39,934 nt of DNA from JAGOEF01 sp964511665 (GCA_964511665.1 CAZEHA010000034.1:1-39934), one strand, 5' to 3'. Counted from the first letter of the stretch, positions 1-9,117 are shown. Numbers and translations: made by a program. Notes: generated by a model from the sequence alone, not told the origin.

Positions 1-75
1 ACCTAAGACCTTCTGAGAATATCCCATCTGTTCTCTAGCTTTTCTTAATCTTTCTGCAAATATCTTAGTATTCAT
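1..75 (-). CDS. XRE-family HTH regulator, N-terminal fragment
   Basis: This minus-strand reading frame starts with ATG at 75-73 and runs off the left edge after 25 residues, so only the start of the protein is here. The visible residues (MNTKIFAERL, then RKAREQMGYSQ) match the first helices of Cro/CI-type (HTH_3) DNA-binding domains, where an 'F..RL+.AR...G.SQ' pattern is typical. Its ATG overlaps the TGA of the preceding minus-strand coiled-coil frame in an ATGA arrangement, so the two are probably translated together. It is too short for the usual ORF cutoffs. It belongs to the AT-rich segment that looks unrelated to the rest of the window. Function beyond DNA binding cannot be told. Confidence 0.65.
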   Translation of the reverse strand, partial: MNTKIFAERLRKAREQMGYSQKVLG

Positions 76-350
76 CTATTACCGAATATAAGATAAAATA
101 ACCTATCTAAAAAACCTTCCTGTTTCTTCTTCTCAACACTACTTTCCCTTGATACACTATAATGTTGATTGTTCTCTTGAAGAATCTTTTCATTGGTTAG
201 AAATGGTATGCTCTTGTTCTCTCTGAGATGCTCTATACTGTTATTCTTCTCCACAAGTAACCTTCTTAGTTCAAGAAATTCGTTCTCTTTGTCGTCTAGT
301 GCTGACTTAAGTTTTAATATAGTAGATAAATATTGCTTATTCTCTTCCTT
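72..350 (-). pseudogene. Coiled-coil protein, C-terminal part, 5' end lost at junction
   Basis: The minus strand is open from about position 362 down to the TGA at 74-72. It encodes about 95 residues rich in Glu, Lys, Leu and Asn with heptad-like spacing (EFLELRRLL), ending in an aromatic tail (FLDRLFYLIFGNR). There is no ATG in the frame; a GTG at 254 would give only 60 residues, yet the coding-like sequence continues upstream of it. The frame is closed by a stop at 365-363, just inside sequence that clearly belongs to the plus-strand adhesin. I read this as a gene cut by the junction near 340-362. The composition recalls the coiled-coil tails of plasmid and phage replication or mobilisation proteins, but I do not recognise a family. 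It precedes and overlaps the XRE regulator by 4 nt. Confidence 0.5.
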
Positions 351-3300
351 AAGCTCAGGAAATTATACCATTACTGTTATTGATGCCAATTCGTGTACTG
401 TAACAGGTAGTTTTGTACTTACCGAGCCTGAATTGCTTTCGTCGGTTGTTACTGTAATTAGCGATGTTCTATGTTATGGAGAAAGCAGTGCTGAAGTCTC
501 TGTGAGCATTTCGGGTGGTACATCGTTGTATAACCTGCAATGGAGCAATGGAAGTGTCTCGGGCAGCTTAAATGGCGTTGGAGCTGGTCCGCATCTCATT
601 GAGAATTTGCCGGCCGGCACATACACACTTGATATATCTGATGCAAATGCTTGTTTCTATAGCACTACTTTTGTAATAGTACAAGCTCCAATAATTGGGA
701 TAGCTACCGGTAATACCCAAAATGTAAGTTGCACGGGTGGCAATAATGGATCTTTCGATGTTAGCATTATCAATGGCATTGCACCATTTAACATACATTG
801 GAATAATGGAACAACCAGTGGTAGTATTATTGGTGTTGGTGCAGGGCCTCATACCGTCGATAATCTGAGCGCCGGTAATTATATGCTTGAAGTAACCGAT
901 AGTAATGGTTGTGAGGCAGTGGCTTTTGTAATAATCAACGAACCGGCATCATTACTTGCCGCTTCTGTTGTTTCGGTGTCTGACGCTTCTTGCATCGGAG
1001 TGTCTGATGGTTCCGCTGTTATTACTGTTTCGGGAGGTGTTGCTCCTTATACGTATAATTGGGATCACCCTAACGGTTTCGGTAACGAGATTTCTAACGT
1101 AACGGCAGGTAGCTATCATGTAACTGTTACCGATTCCTGGAATTGTGCCGTTATTCTGGTAGTTGTTATCAATCAGCCTGAAGATGGATTGAATGCTACT
1201 GCTGTTAGTAATGTTGTGTCGTGCCCCGGGGGCAGCGATGGCAGTATTAGCATTGCGGTAACAGGCGGAACCGCTCCATATACATATACATGGTTTCCCG
1301 ATGTTGCATCAGGTCATCTGGCAAATAATCTTTCGCCCGGAACCTACAATATTACAGTAAATGATGCAGGATCGTGCGTTCAACTATTAAGTGTTGATGT
1401 TTCAGTAGATCCCAATACCTTGTCAGCATCAGTTGAAAGTATTACACCGGCATTGTGTTCGGGGAGTTCCGATGGTTCGGCTCTAGCTATAGCACTCTTG
1501 GGGTATTCGCCCTATACCTATAGTTGGGACGATCAGGCGTCAACCGGCGATGCGCAACTTAGCAATGTTGCTCAGGGAACCTATACGGTTACAATTACCG
1601 ATGCACACAATTGCTCCGCTACAGCCATTGCAGAGATAACGGCTCCCGATATAATTGATGTGTTATTGGCAAATGTTGAACACATTGCGTGTTTTGGCGA
1701 AAGCACAGGAGCTATTGTTGTTTCAGCATCTGGCGGAACAGCTCCCTACACATATTTGTGGGAAGATAATGCGGGAAACAATATGGGGGTAAATGCACCA
1801 AATATTGGTAATCTGCTGTCAGGAACCTACTATGTTTCGGTAACCGACGCCAATAATTGTCCCTATGCAAACTTGAGTGTTGCTGTTTTACAGCCCGCGG
1901 CACCTCTGGCGGTAAGTATTTCTGAAATTGCGCAACCCTCTTGCTTTGGTGAAAACAATGGCGAGTTGGTGGCTTCGGTTTCTGGAGGAAGTCTTCCGAT
2001 TTTACAATATGCATGGGGAAATCCCATAGATGCATATACAGGAAGTAACCCCGGCGGACTAAGTGCTGCAACCTACTCCATTACAGTTACCGACAATAAT
2101 TCTTGTACAGCAGAAGCAAGTTTCGTTTTAAACCAGCCCAATCAAATTACTATCGATGTAAACACATCAAATGTATTATGTTTTGGCGATAACAGTGGTT
2201 CTGCACAAGCAATAGTTAATGGAGGTCTTGCCCCTTACGATTATGTTTGGTTTAATGCGCTTGGCAACACTATAAGTGTTAGTGAGTTTGCCGATAATCT
2301 TAGCTCCGGTACTTACACAATAGAAGTTACCGATGCAAATCTTTGTGTTTCAGTTACTACAGCAATAATAGGAGAACCCGGTGAATTGATACTTACAGCC
2401 AATCATACCGATGCCTCAACCTATGGAAACATTGACGGTAGTGCTGAAGTTATTGTTATTGGAGGAACTCAGCCCTATACCTATGTTTGGGAAAATGCAG
2501 CGAATCCAGGTGTTGTTCTCGGAACCGGCGAAAGTATATCAGGATTAAGTGCAGGTACTTACTGTGTAACTGTGATTGATTTCAATTCGTGTATTTCATC
2601 GGTTTGTGTTGTTGTTAGCCAACCTCCCGACCAACTTACCGGGGTATTGCAATCGCATACTGATATTAGTTGCCTCGGTTATACCGATGGTTCAGTTACA
2701 ATAACTGGAATAGGAGGAACGCCACCTTATTCTTACGAGTGGCAAAATAGCATGGGGCTTATTATTTCGCTAAATCCCGTTATAACAGGGTTAACTGCAG
2801 GGAATTATTATCTTACAATTACCGATGCCATGATGTTTACATGGGATACACTTGTTGTGATTACTCAGCCCGAAGTCATTTCTATCAACTTAGTTTTTGG
2901 TTCGGCTCTGGCTTGTTATAGCGACGCCAATGGGCAGGTATCAGTAGGAGTTTCAGGAGGAACCGAACCTTACAGCTATCACTGGGAAAACGAGTTGGGA
3001 ATTGCAGTGGGCGACAACAACCCCACTGTCGATAATCTGCCGGCAGGAATTTATTTTGTTACGGTAAGCGATGTGAACAATTGCCCTGAAGTGTTTTCAG
3101 CTGTTGCTATCACACAACCCGAATTGTTAGTAGCAAATATCACGGAAGTTACTCAGCCTTCATGTTTTGGTTTTGGCGATGGAAGCATTACCGTTAGCAC
3201 AACCGGAGGGGTTATGCCGTTGGGCGATTATCAATGGGGTAGCCCGATAGAAGATTTTACAGGAAGCACTCCCACCAGTCTTACATCGGGACTGTATTCG

Positions 3301-6300
3301 GTAACTGTAACCGACAGCAATATGTGTACAGCTACTGCTGAGTATCTGCTTCAGCAGCCAACTGCACTTAGTATTATTGTGGTGCCGACATCCACCACAG
3401 GCTATGGGGCGGCTACCGGTTCAGCCGAAGCTTTTGTAACAGGTGGTACATCCGGATACACGTATGCATGGGAAAATAATGCGAATCCGGGAATTATTGT
3501 TTCAGTACTTAACCCTGCAACGGGCTTGTTGGCAGGAAGCTATTGTGTAACAATAACCGATGCAAATGGCTGCACCATAAGCGATTGTTTTTCGGTTACA
3601 GAGCCCGAAGAGCTCTCTGTAAGTATCAGTGCTGTTCATAATATATGTTTTAACGACAGCAATGGAATGGCAACGGCCATTGTTACCGGAGGAATTACGC
3701 CTTACAGTTATTTATGGCAAGATGCAAACGGAAATATTATAGCGAATTCAGTAAGCGTTTCGGGTTTGGCTTCCGGCACATACTATGTTACAGTTACCGA
3801 TTTCAATGGTTTTAATGCTTCTGCCGAGGTACTTATTACCCAGCCACAGCAATTGATTGTTGAGAATGTTGTATTGATACAACCATTGTGTAACGCATCT
3901 GCCAATGGTTCTGTAATTATTTCTGTTGTCGGAGGCAATGCTCCTTATGTATACAGTTGGGTAAGCGATGGAATTACGGTTTCAAACGAACAAAATCTGT
4001 GGCAGGTAACTGCGGGTACATATTACCTATTTATTGTAGATTCGAACAATTGTACTTTCGATACAGTGTTTACTCTTGTTCAACCGGATGCTATTGTGGT
4101 AGAAGAGCTGGATGTGTATAGTATTGATTGCCCGTACAATAATGGAACAGGCTCTGTAACAACTAATGTATCAGGTGGAACAGGCAACTATACCTATAAC
4201 TGGTACTACGAGAATGAGTTAATCAACATCACAACATCTTATTTGAATAATGCGTTGGCCGGTAACTATAGTCTCGAAGTTCTCGATCAGAACAACTGTC
4301 AGGCCGATATTCAGCAATTTTTTATTGATATGCCCGAAGATTTCGCTATCAATTATTTTATCGATAGTATTAGTTGTTATGGGGCTAGCGACGGAGCAAT
4401 TACCATTGAAGTAAGTGGTGGTACATCACCATATTCCCATCAATGGAATCCCGCTGTTTCATCGTCAAATACTGCACAACACCTTATAACAGGCGATTAT
4501 TATGTAACTATTACCGATGCCAATGCATGCACAACTACTGTATCAGCCATTGTGGGTCAGCCCGATGCAGCACTATCTGTGTCATTTATCCCAACGGCTG
4601 ATGTTAGTTGTTATGGAATGAATGATGCTTCCGGAAATATTGAGTTCTCGGGAGGTACCATGCCCTATACAATCAGCTGGTTTAACAACGGCCAACAATA
4701 TAGCCAAAACAACCTAACGGTGAACTCATTTGAAATAGAGAATTTATTCGCCGGCCCATTTAATGTTACGGTTACCGATGTTCGAAATTGCCAGGCAGAA
4801 GGTAATTATGAAATTATTCAACCTTCTGCTATTGTTGCCGCAATTACCAATGTTCAACATCTATCGTGTTTCGAAGATATGACCGGAGCATTTATGGTTG
4901 AGGCAAACGGTGGCACAGGAAATTTACAATACATTTTCGATAATAGCGGAACATCGGTATCCACTCCTGGTGTTGAGGGTTTAACGGCGGGATGGCATTA
5001 TATCGAAGTGTATGACGAAAACAGTTGTAGTTACCTCGACTCTGTTTTGATAACTCAACCACCTCAATTAGTGGTAAGTATTCCCGATACCATTTTTCTT
5101 AATTGTTTTGGCGATTCTAATGGAGCTGCTGCAGTGAGTATCGAGGGTGGAAGTCCGGGATATCAGACTTCATGGATAAATGCTGATGGTGTTGTTGTTG
5201 GCAATGGTATGGTGATTCAAGCTTTGAACGCAGGTTTATACTACGTGCAGGTAATCGACCAAAACTCTTGTTTTGCAAACGATAGCATGGTGATATTGCA
5301 ACCCGACCTGCTGCAGCTCAGCATTGGAGGAGAAAACCCATTGTGTCATAATGGCAGTGATGGCCAATTGTGGGTAACGGCTGTGGGGGGAACATCTCCA
5401 TATAGTTATTCGTGGGATATAACAGCCGAAAACAACGATACTATTATCGGATTGCCGGCAGGTTATTATAGTGTTCGTGTAATCGACATCAATAACTGCC
5501 AAACAGAAATATCATACCAACTGATCAATCCTGCGGCCATAACTTATGAATTGCAGCTTACTCATGTCGACTGTTCTGAACATATGGGGTCGGCAGCAAT
5601 TACTGTTTATGGTGGCACGCCGCCTTATACTTACAATTGGAGTAACGGAGGTGCTAATCATCTGGCAATGAATCTGGCAGGCGGCAGTTATCAGGTAACG
5701 GTTGCCGACGATAATGCTTGTAGTATAACTACCGAAGTTAGTATTGACATCACTGGCGAAATTTCTGCAAACATTAATCAAGAAACCCAAATACGCTGTT
5801 TCGGAGAAAATACTGCCGTGCTGATGGCTATAAGTAACGGACATGCCCCCTTGGCCTATCAATGGCTCCCGATAGGTGCTGCCACACAATCTATCAATAA
5901 TATTGGTGCTGGCAACTATTCAGTTATTATAACCGATGCTTGGGGTTGTGAAGGTAATGGCCAATTTACGGTGCAGGAACCTCCTCAAATTAACGCCGAT
6001 TTTATTACAACCCACGTGCGTTGCAAATACGAAAGCAATGGCAATACGCGAGTAGTAACTAGCGGAGGCAGTCCCGGATATTCTTACTTCTGGTATCATA
6101 ACGGAAGCACAGCGCAGTCGGTTCAAAATCTGGTTGCAGGAACCTATGTAGTACAAATTACCGACATCAACGATTGTGTTCTCGATGCCAGTGTGCAGAT
6201 AATGGAACCGGATTCGGTTTTGTCGGCTCATGTGATAACCCAGAATGCCACTTGTTATCAAAGCAACGATGCCAGAGCCGCAGCACTTGGTTTAGGCGGA

Positions 6301-6660
6301 ACCCCTCCCTATACTTATCAGTGGGTTGGTGCCGGTGGATATACATTGAATCAGGCATATACCGACAATAATTTGTTTCCCGGAACCTATACGCTGAATG
6401 TGAGAGATATAAACAATTGCCTGCATTCACAAATGGTAATGCTTTTTGAACCGGAACCTATTTATGTAAATGTTGATGCATCAAGCGGGCCCAGTTGCTA
6501 TGGTAATACCGATGGATATATTGTGCTGAACGATATTGTTGGAGGTACGCCTCCTTACCGCATTTATGTTTCGGGTGGAAATATAAGTTGGGATCAGCAG
6601 ATACCTGAAATCGACAGTATTCCAGCTGGCATTTATCGCATCGATGTAATCGACGATAAT
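349..6660 (+). repeat. Tandem SprB-type repeats (~26 units of ~240 bp)
   Basis: The units diverge at DNA level but keep the two cysteines, the GG(T/N).PY core and the TVTDAN.C motif. Unit length is about 230-270 bp. Opening-cysteine codons recur throughout the stretch. Units 7-8-10-11 and units 12-13-14-15 match each other in order (about 1651-2875 and 2876-3846), which indicates a multi-unit duplication with one unit gained or lost. Confidence 0.85.
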
Positions 6661-6981
6661 AATTGTCACCACGAGGGACCTGCCTTAACTGTGGTTCTTA
6701 ACGATAGTGATATCGACTGTTTGCAAATACCGGGGGCATTTTCGCCAAACGGCGATGGACATAACGATACTTGGGAAATTTCGAATGTGTGGATGTTCCA
6801 GAGAATTCTTATACAGGTTTACAACCGTTGGGGGCAGCTGATGTATGAGGCCGGATATAACGACCCATTTTGGGATGGTACCTACAATGGCAGTCCCGCT
6901 CCGGTTGGATCGTATTTATACCATATCGATATAAATAATAATATACCCCCTGTTACAGGAACTGTTACAATTATCAGATAG
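349..6981 (+). CDS. Giant SprB-repeat adhesin with T9SS type B sorting domain (5' end missing)
   Basis: About 2,210 residues made almost wholly of Ig-like SprB repeats of roughly 80 residues: about 26 complete units plus a partial first one. Each unit has an opening Cys (as in SCFG..DGS), a GGT.PY.Y.W core, a L.AGTY.VTVTDAN stretch and a closing Cys, then a QP turn. The C-terminus from about 6730 is a classic T9SS type B (gliding-motility) domain: PGAFSPNGDGHNDTW, YNRWG, FWDGTYNG, PVGSYLY. Proteins of this kind are exported by the type IX system and held on the cell surface as adhesins. No signal peptide is present: codons before 349 read antisense to an unrelated gene, so the true start lies outside the window or was lost. 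Two PorP/SprF genes follow 24 bp downstream, matching the sprB-sprF pairing of gliding bacteria. Repeats 7-15 contain an internal segmental duplication with altered cysteine positions. Confidence 0.9.
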   Translation, partial: LSSGNYTITVIDANSCTVTGSFVLTEPELLSSVVTVISDVLCYGESSAEVSVSISGGTSLYNLQWSNGSVSGSLNGVGAGPHLIENLPAGTYTLDISDANACFYSTTFVIVQAPIIGIATGNTQNVSCTGGNNGSFDVSIINGIAPFNIHWNNGTTSGSIIGVGAGPHTVDNLSAGNYMLEVTDSNGCEAVAFVIINEPASLLAASVVSVSDASCIGVSDGSAVITVSGGVAPYTYNWDHPNGFGNEISNVTAGSYHVTVTDSWNCAVILVVVINQPEDGLNATAVSNVVSCPGGSDGSISIAVTGGTAPYTYTWFPDVASGHLANNLSPGTYNITVNDAGSCVQLLSVDVSVDPNTLSASVESITPALCSGSSDGSALAIALLGYSPYTYSWDDQASTGDAQLSNVAQGTYTVTITDAHNCSATAIAEITAPDIIDVLLANVEHIACFGESTGAIVVSASGGTAPYTYLWEDNAGNNMGVNAPNIGNLLSGTYYVSVTDANNCPYANLSVAVLQPAAPLAVSISEIAQPSCFGENNGELVASVSGGSLPILQYAWGNPIDAYTGSNPGGLSAATYSITVTDNNSCTAEASFVLNQPNQITIDVNTSNVLCFGDNSGSAQAIVNGGLAPYDYVWFNALGNTISVSEFADNLSSGTYTIEVTDANLCVSVTTAIIGEPGELILTANHTDASTYGNIDGSAEVIVIGGTQPYTYVWENAANPGVVLGTGESISGLSAGTYCVTVIDFNSCISSVCVVVSQPPDQLTGVLQSHTDISCLGYTDGSVTITGIGGTPPYSYEWQNSMGLIISLNPVITGLTAGNYYLTITDAMMFTWDTLVVITQPEVISINLVFGSALACYSDANGQVSVGVSGGTEPYSYHWENELGIAVGDNNPTVDNLPAGIYFVTVSDVNNCPEVFSAVAITQPELLVANITEVTQPSCFGFGDGSITVSTTGGVMPLGDYQWGSPIEDFTGSTPTSLTSGLYSVTVTDSNMCTATAEYLLQQPTALSIIVVPTSTTGYGAATGSAEAFVTGGTSGYTYAWENNANPGIIVSVLNPATGLLAGSYCVTITDANGCTISDCFSVTEPEELSVSISAVHNICFNDSNGMATAIVTGGITPYSYLWQDANGNIIANSVSVSGLASGTYYVTVTDFNGFNASAEVLITQPQQLIVENVVLIQPLCNASANGSVIISVVGGNAPYVYSWVSDGITVSNEQNLWQVTAGTYYLFIVDSNNCTFDTVFTLVQPDAIVVEELDVYSIDCPYNNGTGSVTTNVSGGTGNYTYNWYYENELINITTSYLNNALAGNYSLEVLDQNNCQADIQQFFIDMPEDFAINYFIDSISCYGASDGAITIEVSGGTSPYSHQWNPAVSSSNTAQHLITGDYYVTITDANACTTTVSAIVGQPDAALSVSFIPTADVSCYGMNDASGNIEFSGGTMPYTISWFNNGQQYSQNNLTVNSFEIENLFAGPFNVTVTDVRNCQAEGNYEIIQPSAIVAAITNVQHLSCFEDMTGAFMVEANGGTGNLQYIFDNSGTSVSTPGVEGLTAGWHYIEVYDENSCSYLDSVLITQPPQLVVSIPDTIFLNCFGDSNGAAAVSIEGGSPGYQTSWINADGVVVGNGMVIQALNAGLYYVQVIDQNSCFANDSMVILQPDLLQLSIGGENPLCHNGSDGQLWVTAVGGTSPYSYSWDITAENNDTIIGLPAGYYSVRVIDINNCQTEISYQLINPAAITYELQLTHVDCSEHMGSAAITVYGGTPPYTYNWSNGGANHLAMNLAGGSYQVTVADDNACSITTEVSIDITGEISANINQETQIRCFGENTAVLMAISNGHAPLAYQWLPIGAATQSINNIGAGNYSVIITDAWGCEGNGQFTVQEPPQINADFITTHVRCKYESNGNTRVVTSGGSPGYSYFWYHNGSTAQSVQNLVAGTYVVQITDINDCVLDASVQIMEPDSVLSAHVITQNATCYQSNDARAAALGLGGTPPYTYQWVGAGGYTLNQAYTDNNLFPGTYTLNVRDINNCLHSQMVMLFEPEPIYVNVDASSGPSCYGNTDGYIVLNDIVGGTPPYRIYVSGGNISWDQQIPEIDSIPAGIYRIDVIDDNNCHHEGPALTVVLNDSDIDCLQIPGAFSPNGDGHNDTWEISNVWMFQRILIQVYNRWGQLMYEAGYNDPFWDGTYNGSPAPVGSYLYHIDINNNIPPVTGTVTIIR

Positions 6982-6987
6982 TTTACT

Positions 6988-6995
6988 TATATTTG
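6988..6995 (+). promoter_or_regulatory. TAnnTTTG -7-like box before first porP/sprF gene
   Basis: TATATTTG matches the Bacteroidota -7 consensus TAnnTTTG and lies just after the adhesin stop, 10 bp before the ATG at 7006. No clear -33 TTTG is seen about 20 bp upstream. If used, the transcript would have almost no leader, which would favour the second ATG at 7015. It may be chance in AT-rich spacer, with the gene read through from the adhesin. Confidence 0.3.
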
Positions 6996-7005
6996 TAAAA
7001 ACAAA

Positions 7006-7935
7006 ATGCCGTTTATGAGGTCATTATTTCTGATACTGCTTTCGCTGCTCCTCTGTTCAAGTGTCTTCAGTCAACAGATAGCATTATATTCGATGTATTT
7101 CGATAACAATTTCATTATTAACCCGGCAGTAGCAGGCACAGTGAAAGAACATATGCCCCTCAGGCTTAGTGTGCACAAGCAGTGGATCGGTATAAACGAA
7201 TCACCTTCTACTCAAGTGCTTAGTATTCATAGGCTGTTGCCGAATAAGGTGATGGGGATAGGAGGGATGTTTTTTCACGATTCATTCGGCCCTATCAGGC
7301 AAGTGGGAATGCAGGTTAGTTATGCGTATCACCTGCAGGCTACCAAAGATATTAAAGTTTCAATGGGTGTTAATGCTCACCTGATGCAGTATATCTTGAA
7401 ACTTGATCAGGAAGATTTTAACTCTTACGAGCCTATTTTGCTTAGAAATCGTACCAGTGTAATTGTTCCTGATGCAAATTTTGGGGTGCTGGCTTATTCA
7501 AAAGACTGGTGGGCAGGTATATCTGTTTTCCATTTATTGCAATCGGCACTTAAAATTACCAGTACCTGGACTGATGGTCGCGACAATCAAATGGTGCGGC
7601 ACTATTTTATGAACGGAGGATATAGGTTCTCGTTTGCTTCTACCTATAACCTGCAGATGGAACCATCGACCATGATTAAGTTTACTGAACGTACACCATT
7701 GCAGGTTGATATTAATTTGAGAATGATTTGGAACAAAGATTTTTGGATTGGTACTTCGGTGCGCCCGGGTGATTCTTTTGTTGTAATGATGGGGATAAAA
7801 TATAAGGATTATTACTTTGCAATTTCGCACGATTTTACATTTTCCGACCTTGCTACCCACACCATCGGCTCCGAAGAATTGATTTTTGGCTGGAATATCG
7901 GTGAGAAAAACAGCCATAGTACTAAGTTCTATTAG
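7006..7935 (+). CDS. PorP/SprF family T9SS outer-membrane protein, copy 1
   Basis: 309 residues. A signal peptide (about residues 4-22, ending SVFSQQ) leads into the family hallmark IALYSMYFDN, then INPAVAGT, the LSVHKQWIGI motif and SPSTQ. The C-terminal half is rich in alternating aromatic residues, as in a 12-14 stranded outer-membrane barrel. PorP/SprF proteins attach or export specific T9SS type B cargoes; SprF in Flavobacterium is needed to bring SprB to the surface. It sits 24 bp after the SprB-repeat adhesin on the same strand, so it is the likely partner. ATG at 7015 is an equally good start and gives a cleaner signal peptide. It has a paralogue directly downstream. Confidence 0.88.
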   Translation: MPFMRSLFLILLSLLLCSSVFSQQIALYSMYFDNNFIINPAVAGTVKEHMPLRLSVHKQWIGINESPSTQVLSIHRLLPNKVMGIGGMFFHDSFGPIRQVGMQVSYAYHLQATKDIKVSMGVNAHLMQYILKLDQEDFNSYEPILLRNRTSVIVPDANFGVLAYSKDWWAGISVFHLLQSALKITSTWTDGRDNQMVRHYFMNGGYRFSFASTYNLQMEPSTMIKFTERTPLQVDINLRMIWNKDFWIGTSVRPGDSFVVMMGIKYKDYYFAISHDFTFSDLATHTIGSEELIFGWNIGEKNSHSTKFY

Positions 7936-8063
7936 AAATAGCAGCATTGGGCTTTGTTGTTGAATATCAGTGAATTAATGTAATGTCTTTTGGTTTTTTT
8001 ATCTCTAGTTTGTTTTATAAACTTTTAAAAATCTGGAGTACATAGAAATTATTTGAAAAATTA

Positions 8064-8097
8064 TTTGTTTTTTATGAACAAATTTTGTTTATATTTG
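8064..8097 (+). promoter_or_regulatory. Probable promoter of second porP/sprF gene
   Basis: The 212-bp spacer between the two porP/sprF genes is AT-rich and carries TATATTTG at 8090-8097, a full match to TAnnTTTG, with TTTG at 8064-8067, 22 bp upstream. The leader to ATG 8148 would be about 45 nt. This suggests that copy 2 can be expressed separately from the adhesin and copy 1. Confidence 0.5.
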
Positions 8098-8147
8098 GGA
8101 TTGTGAGATTTTATACCTTGTGATGGCTTAAAGATTAAATAAATTGT

Positions 8148-9065
8148 ATGAAAAAACTTTTACTTCTTACCTCATTACTAGCCTTACTGATGCCTTTAGC
8201 GGTTGAAGCACAGCAACTTCCGTTGTATAGCCAGTATTTTCTGAACGATTTTGTGATCAACCCAGCAGTAGCCGGAAGCCAGAAGTATTCTCCGGTTAAA
8301 TTGAGTGTTCACAAACAATGGGTTGGTATTAACGACTCTCCATCTACCCAATCTATTAGTGGGCACACCATGCTCGAGAATAAGACCGTAGGTGTTGGTG
8401 GGTTTATTTTTAACGATAACTTTGGTCCGGTTAGCCATCTTGGAATTCAAGCTGTGTACTCCTATCACTTTCATATCGACCGTAAAAACAAAGTGTCGCT
8501 GGGTCTAGCTGCCGTTGCTTTTCAGTATAAAATGGATCAACGTTTCTTTCAGTTAACTACCTACGATGACCCTGCAATTACCTATATGATTGAAAAAACC
8601 ATTGTGCCCGATGCTACTTTTGGAGTTTATTTTTATGGTAAAAAATATTATGCAGGTATTACTGCTGCGCATCTTTTTCAATCGAAACTGAAAATTAATC
8701 GTAACCTCGACGATAACACCATGGTGCGTCACTATTTTCTTATGGGAGGCTACAAATTCGATTTTCCAAGTTCACCGCAGTTTAAACTGGAGCCTTCTGT
8801 CATGATGAAAATGACTGAAGTTACACCATTGCAAATTGACTTCAATGTTAAGTTCTATTACGACGACGATTACTGGTTCGGAATGTCGATAAGGCCAAAC
8901 GATGCGTTCATTGCTGCATTTGGAGTGAAAATAAACCGATATTATCTGGGTTATGCTTACGACTTTACATTTAGCGACCTTTCAAACTATACCATTGGAT
9001 CACAAGAAATTGTATTCGGCGTGAACATTGGAGAACCTATTCGTAAAGGAAGAAGTTTCTTTTAG
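8148..9065 (+). CDS. PorP/SprF family T9SS outer-membrane protein, copy 2
   Basis: 305 residues with a signal peptide (MKKLLLLTSLLALLMPLAVEA) followed by LPLYSQYFLND, VINPAVAGS, KLSVHKQWVGIN and SPSTQ, then a barrel-like, aromatic-rich body ending in a basic RKGRSFF. It is clearly a paralogue of the gene upstream, sharing the same motifs in the same order and MVRHYF, LEPS.MMK and PLQ.D.N blocks. Family role: outer-membrane partner of T9SS cargo attachment. It has its own promoter-like spacer and ends just before a bidirectional terminator. Whether the two copies serve the same adhesin or different cargoes cannot be told from sequence. Confidence 0.88.
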   Translation: MKKLLLLTSLLALLMPLAVEAQQLPLYSQYFLNDFVINPAVAGSQKYSPVKLSVHKQWVGINDSPSTQSISGHTMLENKTVGVGGFIFNDNFGPVSHLGIQAVYSYHFHIDRKNKVSLGLAAVAFQYKMDQRFFQLTTYDDPAITYMIEKTIVPDATFGVYFYGKKYYAGITAAHLFQSKLKINRNLDDNTMVRHYFLMGGYKFDFPSSPQFKLEPSVMMKMTEVTPLQIDFNVKFYYDDDYWFGMSIRPNDAFIAAFGVKINRYYLGYAYDFTFSDLSNYTIGSQEIVFGVNIGEPIRKGRSFF

Positions 9066-9082
9066 TCGATAGAACGTATTCC

Positions 9083-9117
9083 AAAAAAAACGTCAGGGTT
9101 GCGCTGACGTTTTTTTT
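9083..9117. terminator. Bidirectional intrinsic terminator
   Basis: A perfect 14-bp inverted repeat: eight A then CGTCAG (9083-9096), a 7-nt loop, and CTGACG then eight T (9104-9117). It gives a GC stem with a U-tract in both directions and separates the convergent porP/sprF copy 2 and engB. The engB stop codon (9118-9116) lies within the T-run. Confidence 0.9.

Noticed and set aside
193..348. Plus-strand open frame extending the adhesin upstream with a hydrophobic-looking start.
   Set aside because: These codons are antisense to a coiled-coil frame and give Ser/Leu-rich text unlike the repeats or a Bacteroidota signal peptide. The adhesin-like sequence begins only at about 349.
349..6660. 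The regular repeats could be taken for a CRISPR or other non-coding array.
   Set aside because: Units of about 240 bp lie in one long open frame and are conserved as protein, not DNA.
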